From Gammaproteobacteria bacterium (GTDB lineage: Bacteria; Pseudomonadota; Gammaproteobacteria; Pseudomonadales; Azotimanducaceae): a DNA stretch of 64,000 nt. The DNA is taken from assembly GCA_026706665.1 (NCBI GenBank), contig JAPOYI010000245.1:1-64000 (forward strand). Reading direction: 5' to 3'. The notes under the pieces were generated by a model. The model did no database searches, had not been told where the DNA came from, and was given only the letters and a program-made list of their open reading frames with translations. A program made the translations under genes and the position numbers. Shown piece after piece: positions 8,322 to 18,876 of this stretch (positions are counted from its first letter, which is position 1; the number at the start of each line of letters is the position of its first letter).

Positions 8322-8993
8322 ATGCGTGTGTGGGTGACGCGGACGGAGCCGGGCGCGAGCCGCTTAGGCACGCGCCTGGTCGACGCGGGTTTCGAAGCGT
8401 GGGTGCGTCCCGTGCTCGAGATCGAACCCATCTCCGATCCGCCGCCAGCGGGCCAGTTCGCGCTCACGGTCTTTCTGTCGGGTCATGCGGTGGAGTCCGC
8501 GGTCCGCAACGGCTGGAATGAGACGCCGGCAATGGCCATCGGGAAGACCACGCGGCGGGCCCTCGAACGTCACGGCATCGATGCTCGCGCGCCGGACCGG
8601 TCGTCTTCCGAAGGAATCATCGCTTCGCTCGCGGCCGATCCGCCGCCGAGCGTCCTGATCGCGGCGGGCGAAGGCGGTCGCGGTCTTCTTGAGCGTTGGT
8701 TGGCGGATCGCGGTATTCCGGCAATGAAGTGGTGCCTGTACCGGCGGGTCGCGAGACCGGGTACGCTGGATCCGGCGGAAGTCATCGACGCTATCGTCGG
8801 TAGCAGCGAGGCCGCGTTGCGGGTCGTCGCGGACATGTGGTTTAGTTCCTCGCGCAGCGCGAACGTCGCGATGCTGGTACCGTCGGGACGCTTGGCGGAG
8901 TCGGCGAGAACCCTTGGCTTTGCCCGCGTCTTCGTGACCGAGGGCGCTGGCGACGAAGCCGTGGTCGCGGCGCTCGGCCGAATCGCGCGTTAG
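8322..8993 (+). CDS. hemD: Uroporphyrinogen-III synthase
   Basis: Cyclises hydroxymethylbilane with inversion of ring D to give uroporphyrinogen III, the branch point for haem, sirohaem and cobalamin. The sequence is weakly conserved in this family; what supports the call is the opening RVWVTRTEPGASRLGTRLVDAGF, the flavodoxin-like alternation of strands and helices, FLSGHAVE, the VLIAAGEGGRGLL region, and its place directly between hemC and hemX. The start ATG 8322 lies one base after the hemC stop, so translation is probably coupled. Length of 223 residues is slightly below the usual 245-260. Confidence 0.9.
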   Translation: MRVWVTRTEPGASRLGTRLVDAGFEAWVRPVLEIEPISDPPPAGQFALTVFLSGHAVESAVRNGWNETPAMAIGKTTRRALERHGIDARAPDRSSSEGIIASLAADPPPSVLIAAGEGGRGLLERWLADRGIPAMKWCLYRRVARPGTLDPAEVIDAIVGSSEAALRVVADMWFSSSRSANVAMLVPSGRLAESARTLGFARVFVTEGAGDEAVVAALGRIAR

Positions 8994-9018
8994 AACGTCT
9001 TGGCCTCGGGAGTTGGCA

Positions 9019-10197
9019 ATGTCCGAACAAGAGGAAACCCCGGACCACCCGCCGGGCGACGACCCGCCCGCGTCCGAACCGGGAAAGTCCCGCGGTTTCG
9101 GGACAGCCCTCGTCGCATTGCTGTCGCTGGTGAGCCTGGCAGCAGCCGGGTACCTCTACTGGCGCGTGGAAGGCGTTGCGGGAAGCGGCGGCGTCGCACC
9201 CCGGCTGGCGGCCGACATCGCGCGGCTCGAACGCGAAGTGGCGCAGGCGCGCGGGATGGCGCAGAGCGGTTCGGAAACGCTGCGGGAAAAGATCGCGGAT
9301 CTCACCCGGGCGCTGGCCGAAAACAGCGCGTCGCTTGAGCAGGTGCGGGCGGAGTTGTCCGCGGAACGCCGTGCCGACGGGCCTCCCGATCCCGGAGCGT
9401 GGAGGCTCGCGGAAGTCGAGTACCTGCTCCGGATCGCCAACAATCGCCTGCTCATGGAGCGCGACACCCGCGCAACGGACCAGATGCTGGCCGCGGCCGA
9501 TGCGATCCTCGAGGAACTGGACGACTACGCGCTGCACGAGGTCCGCGCGATCCTCGCAGAGGAACGCATGGCGCTCGCCAACACGAAAACCGCCAATGCT
9601 GAGAGCATTTTCCTTACCCTGGAAGCCATGAAGGACGCGTTGGGGGGTCTGCCTTTGAAGCAGCCGGAGTACTTCAGCGCAACGGAAGCAGCGGGCGCGT
9701 CGGGGAGTAGAAGCACCGACGCCCCGGGAAGGAGGTTCCGCGAGATCGGGTCAACGCCGGCGCCCGCCGCCGACCAGGAGCCGGAAGCGCCCGGCGAGGA
9801 AACCGAGTCCTTTGGCAAGGCGCTACGGGACCGGTTCCATGGCCTCTTCGAGTTTCGGACACGGGACAGTATCGCGCCGCGCCCGCTGATACGTCCCGAG
9901 GAAGCGATCTATCTTGAACTCAACCTGAGACTCGCCCTGGAGCGTGCGCAGCTCGCCATGCTGAGAGGCGATCAAACGCTTTTCGCGACAAGCCTGAGCT
10001 CCGCCCGCCGGTGGCTCGACGAGTATGTCGACCCGGAACACGCAGAGACGCTGCGCATCGTGGAGGACCTGGAAAGGCTCGCAGACGTCGATATCGAGCA
10101 AACCCTCCCCGACATTTCGAGATCGCTCGGCCGCCTGCTCGAACTTCAAAGCCGCCCGGCGGACTCGCAGCCGCCCGGCGAAGCGCGGGCCGAATGA
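9019..10197 (+). CDS. hemX: HemX-like membrane-anchored protein
   Basis: Protein of 392 residues found between hemD and hemY in gammaproteobacteria. Despite an old annotation as uroporphyrin-III methyltransferase it has no methyltransferase motif; its exact role is unsettled. The layout is an acidic, proline-rich cytoplasmic N-terminus of about 28 residues, one membrane helix (roughly 29-50, ALVALLSLVSLAAAGYLYW), a coiled coil (about 60-120) and a largely helical C-terminal domain. A low-complexity linker near 225-265 separates two helical parts. The ATG at 9019 has GGGAG seven bases upstream. The stop overlaps the hemY start as ATGA. Confidence 0.88.
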   Translation: MSEQEETPDHPPGDDPPASEPGKSRGFGTALVALLSLVSLAAAGYLYWRVEGVAGSGGVAPRLAADIARLEREVAQARGMAQSGSETLREKIADLTRALAENSASLEQVRAELSAERRADGPPDPGAWRLAEVEYLLRIANNRLLMERDTRATDQMLAAADAILEELDDYALHEVRAILAEERMALANTKTANAESIFLTLEAMKDALGGLPLKQPEYFSATEAAGASGSRSTDAPGRRFREIGSTPAPAADQEPEAPGEETESFGKALRDRFHGLFEFRTRDSIAPRPLIRPEEAIYLELNLRLALERAQLAMLRGDQTLFATSLSSARRWLDEYVDPEHAETLRIVEDLERLADVDIEQTLPDISRSLGRLLELQSRPADSQPPGEARAE

Positions 10198-11309
10198 AAG
10201 TTCGCACCCTCGTCTACGCAGTCGCTGCCGTGATTGTCGGGGGCCTGCTCGGTTCGCTGATGTTGAAGGACGCGGGCTACGTGCTGATCGCCTACGACAA
10301 GGCCGCGTTCGAGACGAGCGTCTGGTTCGCGCTCATTGCCCTGGTGCTGCTCTGGGTTCTGGCGCGCCTGCTTTTCGCGCTCGCGCGGCGCCTTTTGCGC
10401 GGTGGCGCGGACTTCGCAAACTGGAGGCAGAAGCGTCGCGAGACGACCGCGAATGAACGCACCGAACAGGGCGTCCTGCACATTCTCGAAGGTCGTTGGG
10501 CAGATGCCCGGAAAGCGTTGACGGAGGTTGCGTCGAGCGCGCCGACGCCTATCGTCAACTATCTCGGGGCGGCACGCGCGGCGCACGAACTCAAGGATGC
10601 CGACGAACGGGACCGGCTCCTCGACCTCGCTGGCGGCGCGGCGTCCGGCGCGTCACTCGCGGTCGGACTGACCCGCGCGCGATTCCTTGCGGAACACGGC
10701 CAGATGCAGGAGTGTCTCGAAACGCTGGAAGGACTCAACGAAGCGTCGCCCCGTCATCCCCGGGTGATGTCCATGCTGTTGGCATGCCACGAGGAACTTG
10801 GAGACTGGGATGCGGTCGTGGAACTTGCGCCGGTGATCGGCAAGGCCAAGGCGGTGGATCCGTCGGACCTCGAACAGTCGCTTCAGCATGCATGGTGCGG
10901 GCGGCTCGAAGCGAGTTCCGCAAGCGCCGATGCAGCGCAGAATGTGCGGGAAACGTGGCGTGAAATCCCGCGACGACTGAAGCGGACCGGGGCCGTAGCC
11001 GTGCGTTATGCCCAGTGCCTGGACGCGGTCGGAGAGGCGGACGTGGCAGCACGCATACTCAGGCGAGCCATCGAACGGGATCCCGATGATCGGCTGATCG
11101 AACTGTACGGCGAAATCCGGTCGGGACGCCCCGGCGAACAGCTTGCCGCCGCGGAAAAGTGGCTGGAACACACACCGCGCGATCCGGTATTGCTCCAGAC
11201 GCTGGTGCGGCTAAGCCTCCTCAACGAGGAGTGGGCCAAGGCGAAGCGCTACGTCGAGCTTGGCGCAACGGCGAGAACCCCGACTAGCGGCGCGGAATCG
11301 ACAGAGTGA
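10194..11309 (+). CDS. hemY: HemY, TPR-containing membrane protein of the haem operon
   Basis: Inner-membrane protein of 371 residues. Two N-terminal membrane helices are visible (about residues 5-25 and 42-62), with the family's KDAGYVLIAY just after the first. The remainder is a helical repeat domain of TPR type facing the cytoplasm, with pairs such as RARFLAEHGQMQECLETLEGL recognisable. This is the proteobacterial HemY found with HemX, not the protoporphyrinogen oxidase of the same name. The start overlaps the hemX stop (ATGA), so the two are translationally coupled. A decayed gene follows immediately. Confidence 0.9.
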   Translation: MKVRTLVYAVAAVIVGGLLGSLMLKDAGYVLIAYDKAAFETSVWFALIALVLLWVLARLLFALARRLLRGGADFANWRQKRRETTANERTEQGVLHILEGRWADARKALTEVASSAPTPIVNYLGAARAAHELKDADERDRLLDLAGGAASGASLAVGLTRARFLAEHGQMQECLETLEGLNEASPRHPRVMSMLLACHEELGDWDAVVELAPVIGKAKAVDPSDLEQSLQHAWCGRLEASSASADAAQNVRETWREIPRRLKRTGAVAVRYAQCLDAVGEADVAARILRRAIERDPDDRLIELYGEIRSGRPGEQLAAAEKWLEHTPRDPVLLQTLVRLSLLNEEWAKAKRYVELGATARTPTSGAESTE

Positions 11310-11319
11310 TGGGCTATTG

Positions 11320-12747
11320 CCTGGTTTCCGGAACTGGTTTCCCGACACGCTGAGGATCGAGCTTGCCGTAGTCGCGGCATTCCTGCTCACAGACCATGGC
11401 GTGCTCGCCAATGAGTTCCTCGATTCGCTGGAATTCCGGCACGGTATCGCCTTCTACCACGACCTCAAGTATCCCGCCGACTTCCGGCATTTCGACTATG
11501 TCAATCCCGATGCACCGAAAGGCGGCAGGTGGGTGGTGCCCACGCAGACCAGTTTCAATTCGCTGGCCGCGACAGGCGACTTCGGCACACCGCCGCCCTA
11601 CGCGTTCTGGCATACGAACGGGTCGAGGACTACTGGGGCCGGGACATTCCCGCAGCTCGCGGTCGCTACAATCTCGACGTGCTGCGCTACGAAGTCTACC
11701 GCGACGCCACCGTCGTTCGGGAAGCGCTTCGCAAGGGCCTCATCGATGCGTGGACGGAGCGGGACTTCCGATACTGGCACAGCGCCTACGACACGCCCGC
11801 CCTGGAGAAAGGCTGGCTAAAGAAGATCCGCCGCAACTTCGGTATCGAGATCGGCATGCGTCGCATCATCACGTTCAACCTGCGCCGGGCCCAGTTCGCG
11901 GATCGACGGGTGCGCCGGGCGCTCACCCTGGCCATGGACTTTGAATGGTGGAAACCGGACCCTGCAGTTCGGCTATGCGGAGCGCGCGCACAGCTACTGG
12001 CCGGACACGGAGCTTGCGGCCGTTGGCCTTCCCGGCATGGATGAACTCGCCCTCCTGACGGAGTTCCGGGATCAATTGCCTCCTGAGCTGTTTACGCAGC
12101 CGTTTCGATTTGCCGAGGTGGAGACGCCGGCACAACATCGCGCCAATTTGCTCAAGGCCCGGGAACTGCTTGCCGAGGCGGGCTGGGCCATCAGGGGTGG
12201 CGTATTGCGCGATGGGGACGGCGAACCGTTTGAACTGGAATTCCTGTCGCAGGATCCAGAGGATGCGCGCCTCCTGTTGCCCTATTTCAGGCAACTGAAA
12301 CGACTTGGCATCGTGGCCAGCCTACGTTTGACGGAATCCACCCAGTTCATTAACAGGCTGCGCGGTTTCGATTTCGACGCAATGCTGCGCGACAGCACCA
12401 TCCTGATGCCTCCGATCATCGAATTGAAGCCGTTCTTTCACACTGAATCGGCCGTAGTGCCGCTATCGAGAAATCCTGGAGGCATCAGCCATCCGGTGGT
12501 GGACATACTGGTCGAAAAGGCAATCCTCGCAAGGACGATGCGAGAAGTGATCGCAGTCTGCCGCGCCCTCGATCGAGTCCTGCTGTGGGAGTATTTCCAG
12601 CTTCCACTCGATGCGGTGGCACGTCCGAGGACAGTCTACTGGGACAAGTTCGGCCGGCCCGACTTTGAGCCGAAATACTGGCCCCCGTTTCCGGATGGAT
12701 GGTGGTATGACCCCGGGAAAGCGGCGCGGATAGATCTCGGGAACTGA
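11320..12747 (+). pseudogene. Degraded extracellular peptide-binding protein (YejA-like)
   Basis: Three pieces of one solute-binding protein of ABC peptide importers (family 5, YejA type) lie in different frames. Piece one (about 11330-11610) holds the mature N-terminus with HDLKYPADFRHFDYVNPDAP. Piece two (about 11612-11945) resumes at YERVEDYWGRDIP and runs to ADRRVRRALTLAMDFEW. Piece three (about 11945-12747) continues with HSYWPDTELAAVGLPG and ends near PDGWWYDPGK. Between pieces one and two well over 100 residues of the usual 600 are missing, and a second frameshift follows. No transporter permease is nearby. Two separate lesions make sequencing error an unlikely full explanation. Confidence 0.8.
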
Positions 12748-12928
12748 GTTGACCGATCGGGGCGACCCTACGCAAGTCGAGTCGGGCCGGTGGACGCTTC
12801 GCGCTGCTGTTGGCACTCTTGGCCGCGATACGCGGTTCCAGCGGGAGGTAGTCCTCGGCGCTGGCGGGTGTCCTGTCCTGCCCCCGCCTGAATCCGAATC
12901 GGCGCCGCCGGCTGTTTCGCCGTCGTTG

Positions 12929-14191
12929 CTAGCGACCTCCTCGCATCTGCATGAAGAACTCGGCGTTGGTCTTGGTGTCCTTCAGTTTGTCGACCAGGAA
13001 CTCGATGGCGGCGACGTCGTCCATGTCGTGCAGCAGCTTGCGCAGAATCCAGACGCGTTGCAGTTCGTCGGGCGGCAGCAGCCGTTCTTCCTGGCGCGTG
13101 GAAGACCGCCGGATGTTGATGGCGGGGTAGATGCGCTTCTCGGCGATCTTGCGCTCGAGGTGCAGCTCCATGTTGCCGGTGCCCTTGAATTCCTCGTAGA
13201 TCACCTCGTCCATCTTGGAGCCGGTGTCGATCAATGCCGTCGCGATGATGGACAGGCTGCCACCTTCCTCGACGTTTCGCGCAGCGCCGAAGAATCGCTT
13301 CGGGCGTTCGAGAGCGTGGGCATCGACGCCGCCGGTCAGCACCTTGCCCGAGGACGGGACGATGGTGTTGTAGGCGCGCGCCAGGCGCGTGATCGAGTCG
13401 AGCAGGATAACCACGTCCTTCTTGTGCTCGACCAGCCGCTTGGCCTTCTCGATGACCATTTCCGCCACCTGCACGTGACGCGACGGCGGTTCGTCGAAGG
13501 TGCTCGCCACCACCTCGGCGTCGACCACCGTGCGTTCCATGTCGGTGACCTCTTCCGGACGTTCGTCGATCAGCAGGACGATGACGATGGCCTCGGGGTT
13601 GTTGGCGCAGATGGACTGGGCTACGTTCTGCAGGATGATCGTCTTGCCGGCCTTCGGCGGCGACACGATTAGACCCCGCTGGCCCTTGCCGAGCGGTGCG
13701 ATGAGGTCGATGATGCGGGCGATCAGGTCGGCCGTACTGCCGTTGCCGCGTTCGAGCATGAACCGCTCGTCCGGGAACAGCGCGGTGAGGTTCTCGAACA
13801 GGATCTTGTGCGTCCGGTTGTTCGGCTCGCCCATGTTGATCTTGTCCACCTTGAGCAGGGCGAAGTGCTCGCGATCCTTCGGCGGGCGGATCTTTCCGGA
13901 GATGCTGTCTCCGGTGCGCAGGTTGAAACGCCGGATCTGGCTCGGAGAGACGTAGATGTCATCGGGGCCGGCCAGGTACGAACTGCCTGGTGAGCGCAGG
14001 AAGCCGAACCCGTCCTGGAGGATTTCGAGCACACCTTCTCCGTAGATGTCCTCGCCGTTCTTGGCGACCCTGCGCAGGATTGCGGCGATCACCTCCTGTT
14101 TGCGCAGCCGCGCGAGGTTATCGAGGCCGATTTCCCGGGCCATGTCGACCAATTCGGGGACGGGTTTGGTTTTGAGGTCAGTGAGATTCAT
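12929..14191 (-). CDS. rho: Transcription termination factor Rho
   Basis: Hexameric RNA helicase that ends transcription of untranslated RNA. It has an N-terminal helical domain, the RNA-binding cold-shock fold ([22 protein letters not shown]), and a RecA-like ATPase with Walker A in SPPKAGKT and Walker B in [10 protein letters not shown]. The C-terminus ends MQMRGGR. At 420 residues it has the compact length typical of gammaproteobacteria. It lies downstream of trxA on the same strand, with an unusually long 450-base gap that likely contains its leader. The 181 bases downstream of its stop hold nothing I recognise. Confidence 0.98.
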   Translation of the reverse strand: MNLTDLKTKPVPELVDMAREIGLDNLARLRKQEVIAAILRRVAKNGEDIYGEGVLEILQDGFGFLRSPGSSYLAGPDDIYVSPSQIRRFNLRTGDSISGKIRPPKDREHFALLKVDKINMGEPNNRTHKILFENLTALFPDERFMLERGNGSTADLIARIIDLIAPLGKGQRGLIVSPPKAGKTIILQNVAQSICANNPEAIVIVLLIDERPEEVTDMERTVVDAEVVASTFDEPPSRHVQVAEMVIEKAKRLVEHKKDVVILLDSITRLARAYNTIVPSSGKVLTGGVDAHALERPKRFFGAARNVEEGGSLSIIATALIDTGSKMDEVIYEEFKGTGNMELHLERKIAEKRIYPAINIRRSSTRQEERLLPPDELQRVWILRKLLHDMDDVAAIEFLVDKLKDTKTNAEFFMQMRGGR

Positions 14192-14641
14192 GGTTCATGG
14201 TATCGATTCGTTTTGCGGAAGGTGCCGCAGGGTCGGAAAGCGCGCTGCGAGCGGGGGTTGAGGTAATCCGGCGAAGCTTCTGGAAGGATCGGCGGATCGC
14301 CGAACACGCGCAATATACCACCGTTACCGGCGGCGTCTAGCGCAATTCCAAATTGGTCCAGCGCCATGAAACCCGTCGCCCTTCGGGTGCGCCGTGTTTC
14401 ACCCCCGCCCAAGCCCACCTACTGCCCTGCGCTTAGAACGGCACTGGCGTGCCGTTCTACAGCCCAGGCCCCTAGTGAAATCGGGAAGTTCCCGACGGCG
14501 GGAAACGCATTGATAGCAGAAGTTTCCGGGTCGCGGCAAGTCGTCCGACACGGCAGGAATCCGTCAACTGAACAGCCCGCGAGACGGATGAGAAAGGTGG
14601 ATCCGACGGGCGGTTGGTCTTGCCACCGGTCGGGGTCGACG
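14192..14641. other. Gap between trxA and rho, with a perfect hairpin
   Basis: No coding sequence is supported in these 450 bases. The one clear structure is a perfect 10-base-pair hairpin with a four-base TGGC loop at 14435-14458 (arms AGAACGGCAC and GTGCCGTTCT). No T-run follows on the minus strand, so it is not a standard intrinsic terminator. It lies 200 bases past the trxA stop and 240 before rho, so it could belong to the 3' end of trxA mRNA or to the rho leader, which is autoregulated in other bacteria. Confidence 0.5.
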
Positions 14642-14956
14642 CTAGATGTTGCTGTCCAGAAATGCGGCGAGTTGCGACTTCGACAAGGCCCCAACCTTGG
14701 TTGCCTCAACCGCGCCGTTGCGGAACAGCATCAGCGTCGGTATGCCACGTATGCCGTACTTTGGAGGCGTCTGGGCGTTGGCGTCGATATCGAGCTTGCA
14801 GACCTTGACCCGGTCGGCGTATTCGTCAGCGATCTCCTCCAGGATCGGGGCGATCATCTTGCATGGCCCGCACCATTCGGCCCAGTAGTCGACGAGCACT
14901 GGCCGATCCGCCTGGAGCACTTCGGCTTCGAATGATTCGTCGGTGACGTGGTTCAT
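14642..14956 (-). CDS. trxA: Thioredoxin
   Basis: General disulphide reductase of the cytoplasm, 104 residues. The active site WCGPC is at residues 28-32 (cysteines 29 and 32), preceded by VLVDYWAEW, and the cis-proline loop appears as [10 protein letters not shown]. This is the standard TrxA length and layout. Its location next to rho is a conserved gammaproteobacterial pairing. The start is 33 bases after the end of hemB on the same strand, so it may be transcribed together with hemB. Confidence 0.97.
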   Translation of the reverse strand: MNHVTDESFEAEVLQADRPVLVDYWAEWCGPCKMIAPILEEIADEYADRVKVCKLDIDANAQTPPKYGIRGIPTLMLFRNGAVEATKVGALSKSQLAAFLDSNI

Positions 14957-14989
14957 CTACGGCTCTCCCTTGACGTTGCGGGAAGTCTA

Positions 14990-16340
<1,351 letters not shown>

Positions 16341-17606
16341 ATGAAATTCGGAATCTTCTACGAACATCAATTGCCGCGGCCCTGGAGCGACGGATCCGAA
16401 CAGCAGCTTTTCAGCGAGGCGCTGGACCAGGTGGAACTCGCGGACCGTCTCGGCATCGATTTTGCGTGGGAGGTCGAGCATCACTTCCTGGAGGAGTACT
16501 CCCACTCGTCGGCGCCGGAAGTGTTTCTCGCCGCCTGCTCGCAACGCACCAGCAACATCCGGCTGGGCCAGGGAATTCGCCAGGTCATCCCGCAGTACAA
16601 CCATCCGGCGCGCACGGCAGAAGTGATCGCGACGCTCGACCTCGTTTCCAATGGACGGGTCGAGTTCGGCACCGGCGAGTCGTCGGCGGAACTCGAGCTC
16701 GGCGGTTTTCGCATCCCGGTGGAGAAGAAGCGGGAGATCTATCTCGAGGCGGTGGAGCAGATCTGCAACATGCTGGCGATGGATCCCTACCCCGGCTACC
16801 AGGGGAAGTACTTCGAGATGCCGTGCAGGAACATCGTGCCGAAGCCGGTGCAGCGGCCGCACCCGCCGCTTTGGGTGGCTTGTTCCCAGCGGGACACCAT
16901 TCGCCTCGCGGCCCGGCTCGGCATGGGCGCCCTGACGTTCGCCTTTGTGGACCCGGAAGAAGCGACGGAGTGGGTCGAGGAGTACTACCGGATCATCAGG
17001 AGCGACGAGTGCGTGCCGATCGGCCATGCGGTCAACCCAAACATCTGCATGGTGTCGAGTTTCTCCTGCCATCACGACCGCCAGACGGCGATCGACCGGG
17101 GCCTCGACGGGTTCAAGTTCTTCGGTTTCGCGCTCGGCAGCCTCTATGCCTTCGGCGAGCACCAGCCCGGTCGCACGGACCTGTGGAAACAGTTCGAGGC
17201 GTTGCAGGACGCAGAACCGGAACAGATTGATATCACCCGGGCCCTGTCCGGAAGCCAGGGCGGAATCGGGACGCCGGACGATCTGCGCGCCCACCTGCGC
17301 AAGTTCGAGGCCTGCGGCGTTGACCAGGTCACGTTCATCCAGCAGGCCGGAAGGAACCGGCACGACCATATCTGCGAGTCGCTGGAGGTGTTCGGGACGG
17401 AGGTCATGCCCGAGTTCAAGGAGCGCGAGGATGAACGCGAGCGCAGCAAGATGGAGGAACTCGCTCCCTACATCGAAGCGGCCATGGCGCGAAAGATGGT
17501 CATGGCGTCCCTCGCGGACGAGGACATTCCGGTCTACCCGTCGCTGGGTCGCAGGATCAGCGGTGAGTCGAAGTCGGAAACCTCGATCTACGAAGGCCCG
17601 CGTTGA
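16341..17606 (+). CDS. LLM-class flavin-dependent oxidoreductase
   Basis: Luciferase-like monooxygenase of 421 residues, a TIM-barrel protein that would use reduced FMN or F420 to oxidise an organic substrate not identifiable here. The opening MKFGIFYEHQLPRPW, WEVEHHFLEEYSHS and LGQGIRQVIPQYNHPARTAE match the family's flavin-site strands, as does NGRVEFGTGESS. The C-terminal extension after about residue 340 contains EVMPEFKERE, a segment commonly seen at the end of these barrels. ATG 16341 was chosen over 16311 because the protein opening is canonical and GGTAATGAG precedes it. A putative sigma-factor operon follows about 195 bases later. Confidence 0.88.
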   Translation: MKFGIFYEHQLPRPWSDGSEQQLFSEALDQVELADRLGIDFAWEVEHHFLEEYSHSSAPEVFLAACSQRTSNIRLGQGIRQVIPQYNHPARTAEVIATLDLVSNGRVEFGTGESSAELELGGFRIPVEKKREIYLEAVEQICNMLAMDPYPGYQGKYFEMPCRNIVPKPVQRPHPPLWVACSQRDTIRLAARLGMGALTFAFVDPEEATEWVEEYYRIIRSDECVPIGHAVNPNICMVSSFSCHHDRQTAIDRGLDGFKFFGFALGSLYAFGEHQPGRTDLWKQFEALQDAEPEQIDITRALSGSQGGIGTPDDLRAHLRKFEACGVDQVTFIQQAGRNRHDHICESLEVFGTEVMPEFKEREDERERSKMEELAPYIEAAMARKMVMASLADEDIPVYPSLGRRISGESKSETSIYEGPR

Positions 17607-17783
17607 CGGAAAACGCGGAGCCGGCCCATGTCTCGGCGCAACGCGCCTCGAAACCAAGCTCCTCCATTAGGATTGGATTGGTTTTCTCGATCTTGGCGGC
17701 ACCGGGAGGGAGTTCATCGTCGTCATCGTCCGCCCAAGCAACGGCGCCGAAACCAAAGATGGTTGCGACCTTTTTCCGACCCC

Positions 17784-17798
17784 GTGCATCTGATGCAC
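17784..17798. promoter_or_regulatory. Small palindrome ahead of the sigma-factor start
   Basis: GTGCATCTGATGCAC is a perfect inverted repeat of six bases per arm with a three-base centre. It ends two bases before the chosen ATG, where it could act as an operator or mask the ribosome site. Function is guesswork. Confidence 0.3.
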
Positions 17799-17800
17799 AT

Positions 17801-18343
17801 ATGCTTCGATTCGAGCAGCAGGCCAACGGCGGAACGCCCGCCGATATCGTCGAGCGCCTGAAGCGCGGCGACCGGTCGGCCCAGGAGTGGGTCTACCGGT
17901 CATATTCGCGGATGGTCTATACGACGGCGCGACGGATGCTGGGCGATCCGGGCCTCGCTGAAGATGCGATGCAGGACACCTTCGTAGACGTCCTGACCAA
18001 GGCGGGGACCCTCGACCAGGAAGGTGCGCTCGGCGCGTGGGTACGCCGGATCGCCATCAATCACTGCCTGATGCGGTTGCGATCCCCCTGGACCCGGTGG
18101 CGGGTGGTCCCGCGCTCGGATGTCGATCCGGTGCGCTCGGACGAGGCAACGGTCGAATGCGCCACGGATCTCGAGCGTGCGCTTGACAGGTTGCCGCCGA
18201 AGGCGAGGGCCGTGATCTGGCTGCATGATGTCGAAGGCTATACACACAAGGAGATCGGCCGTCTGTTCGGACGTACGGCGAGTTATTCCAAGTCACAACT
18301 CGCGCGCGGCTATCAGCGGCTGAGGGAATTGCGGTCCAACTGA
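17801..18343 (+). CDS. ECF-type RNA polymerase sigma factor
   Basis: Extracytoplasmic-function sigma factor of 180 residues. Region 2 is seen as VYRSYSRMVYTTARRMLGDPGLAEDAMQDTF, with the promoter-melting helix, and region 4 as LPPKARAVIWLHDVEGYTHKEIGRLFG, a helix-turn-helix. ATG 17801 gives the usual length; ATG 17759 in the same frame would add 14 residues. Its stop overlaps the start of a small membrane protein that is probably its anti-sigma factor, and a PDZ protein follows, a layout typical of an envelope-stress circuit. The target promoters cannot be read. Confidence 0.88.
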   Translation: MLRFEQQANGGTPADIVERLKRGDRSAQEWVYRSYSRMVYTTARRMLGDPGLAEDAMQDTFVDVLTKAGTLDQEGALGAWVRRIAINHCLMRLRSPWTRWRVVPRSDVDPVRSDEATVECATDLERALDRLPPKARAVIWLHDVEGYTHKEIGRLFGRTASYSKSQLARGYQRLRELRSN

Positions 18344-18852
18344 TGAACGAACAGGAACACCAGACCCTGCGGGATGAAATCAGGGCGCTGCCGGACCTCG
18401 ATCCGCCGCCGGGCCTCGGGGATCGCGTCATGGCGATCTCGGCGGAGCGACAGGCGAGGACGGGGTCGAAAGCGCCGCTTGCACTGGCTGCGTGCCTGGT
18501 CGCCGCCGTGGCCCTTTCTGTGCTCGTCGTGAACCGGTCTGATCGCGAAGGCGATATGGGCCAGCAGGTGCTTGCGGCGCAGGCATCGGTGGCGGACCTG
18601 ATCGCCGAGTCGCAAAGACTTGAGGAACGTCTGCGATCGATGCCGTTGCACGGCGCCTACGGCGATACGGGCCGCGTCCTCGCCTACCGCATCGCGGATG
18701 TGGATGGCGCGCTCAATGCCATGTACCTGCAGGACATGGACGCCAGTGATGAGCGGGCACGCCTGCTGCACCAGCGGGTCGTACTCCTGCAGAGCCTGGT
18801 GGAGGTCGAATCACAGGATCGGGGTGCCGCAATCTACAGGGCGGCGTTTTAG
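18343..18852 (+). CDS. Putative anti-sigma factor, single membrane helix
   Basis: Unnamed protein of 169 residues. A cytoplasmic N-terminus of about 45 residues (opening MNEQEHQTLRDEIRALPDL) is followed by one membrane helix (about 46-63, LALAACLVAAVALSVLVV) and a periplasmic part with predicted coiled coil. I see no zinc-binding HxxxCxxC motif, so it is not a standard zinc anti-sigma. The start overlaps the sigma factor stop as TGATG, which with the topology is the main evidence for the role. The function is inferred from position. Confidence 0.65.
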   Translation: MNEQEHQTLRDEIRALPDLDPPPGLGDRVMAISAERQARTGSKAPLALAACLVAAVALSVLVVNRSDREGDMGQQVLAAQASVADLIAESQRLEERLRSMPLHGAYGDTGRVLAYRIADVDGALNAMYLQDMDASDERARLLHQRVVLLQSLVEVESQDRGAAIYRAAF

Positions 18853-18876
18853 GAGTTGAAGTTTGAGAGGTACACG

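Noticed and set aside
14435..14458. Perfect hairpin as an intrinsic terminator of trxA
   Set aside because: The stem is good but no T-run follows on the minus strand, and it lies 200 bases past the stop.
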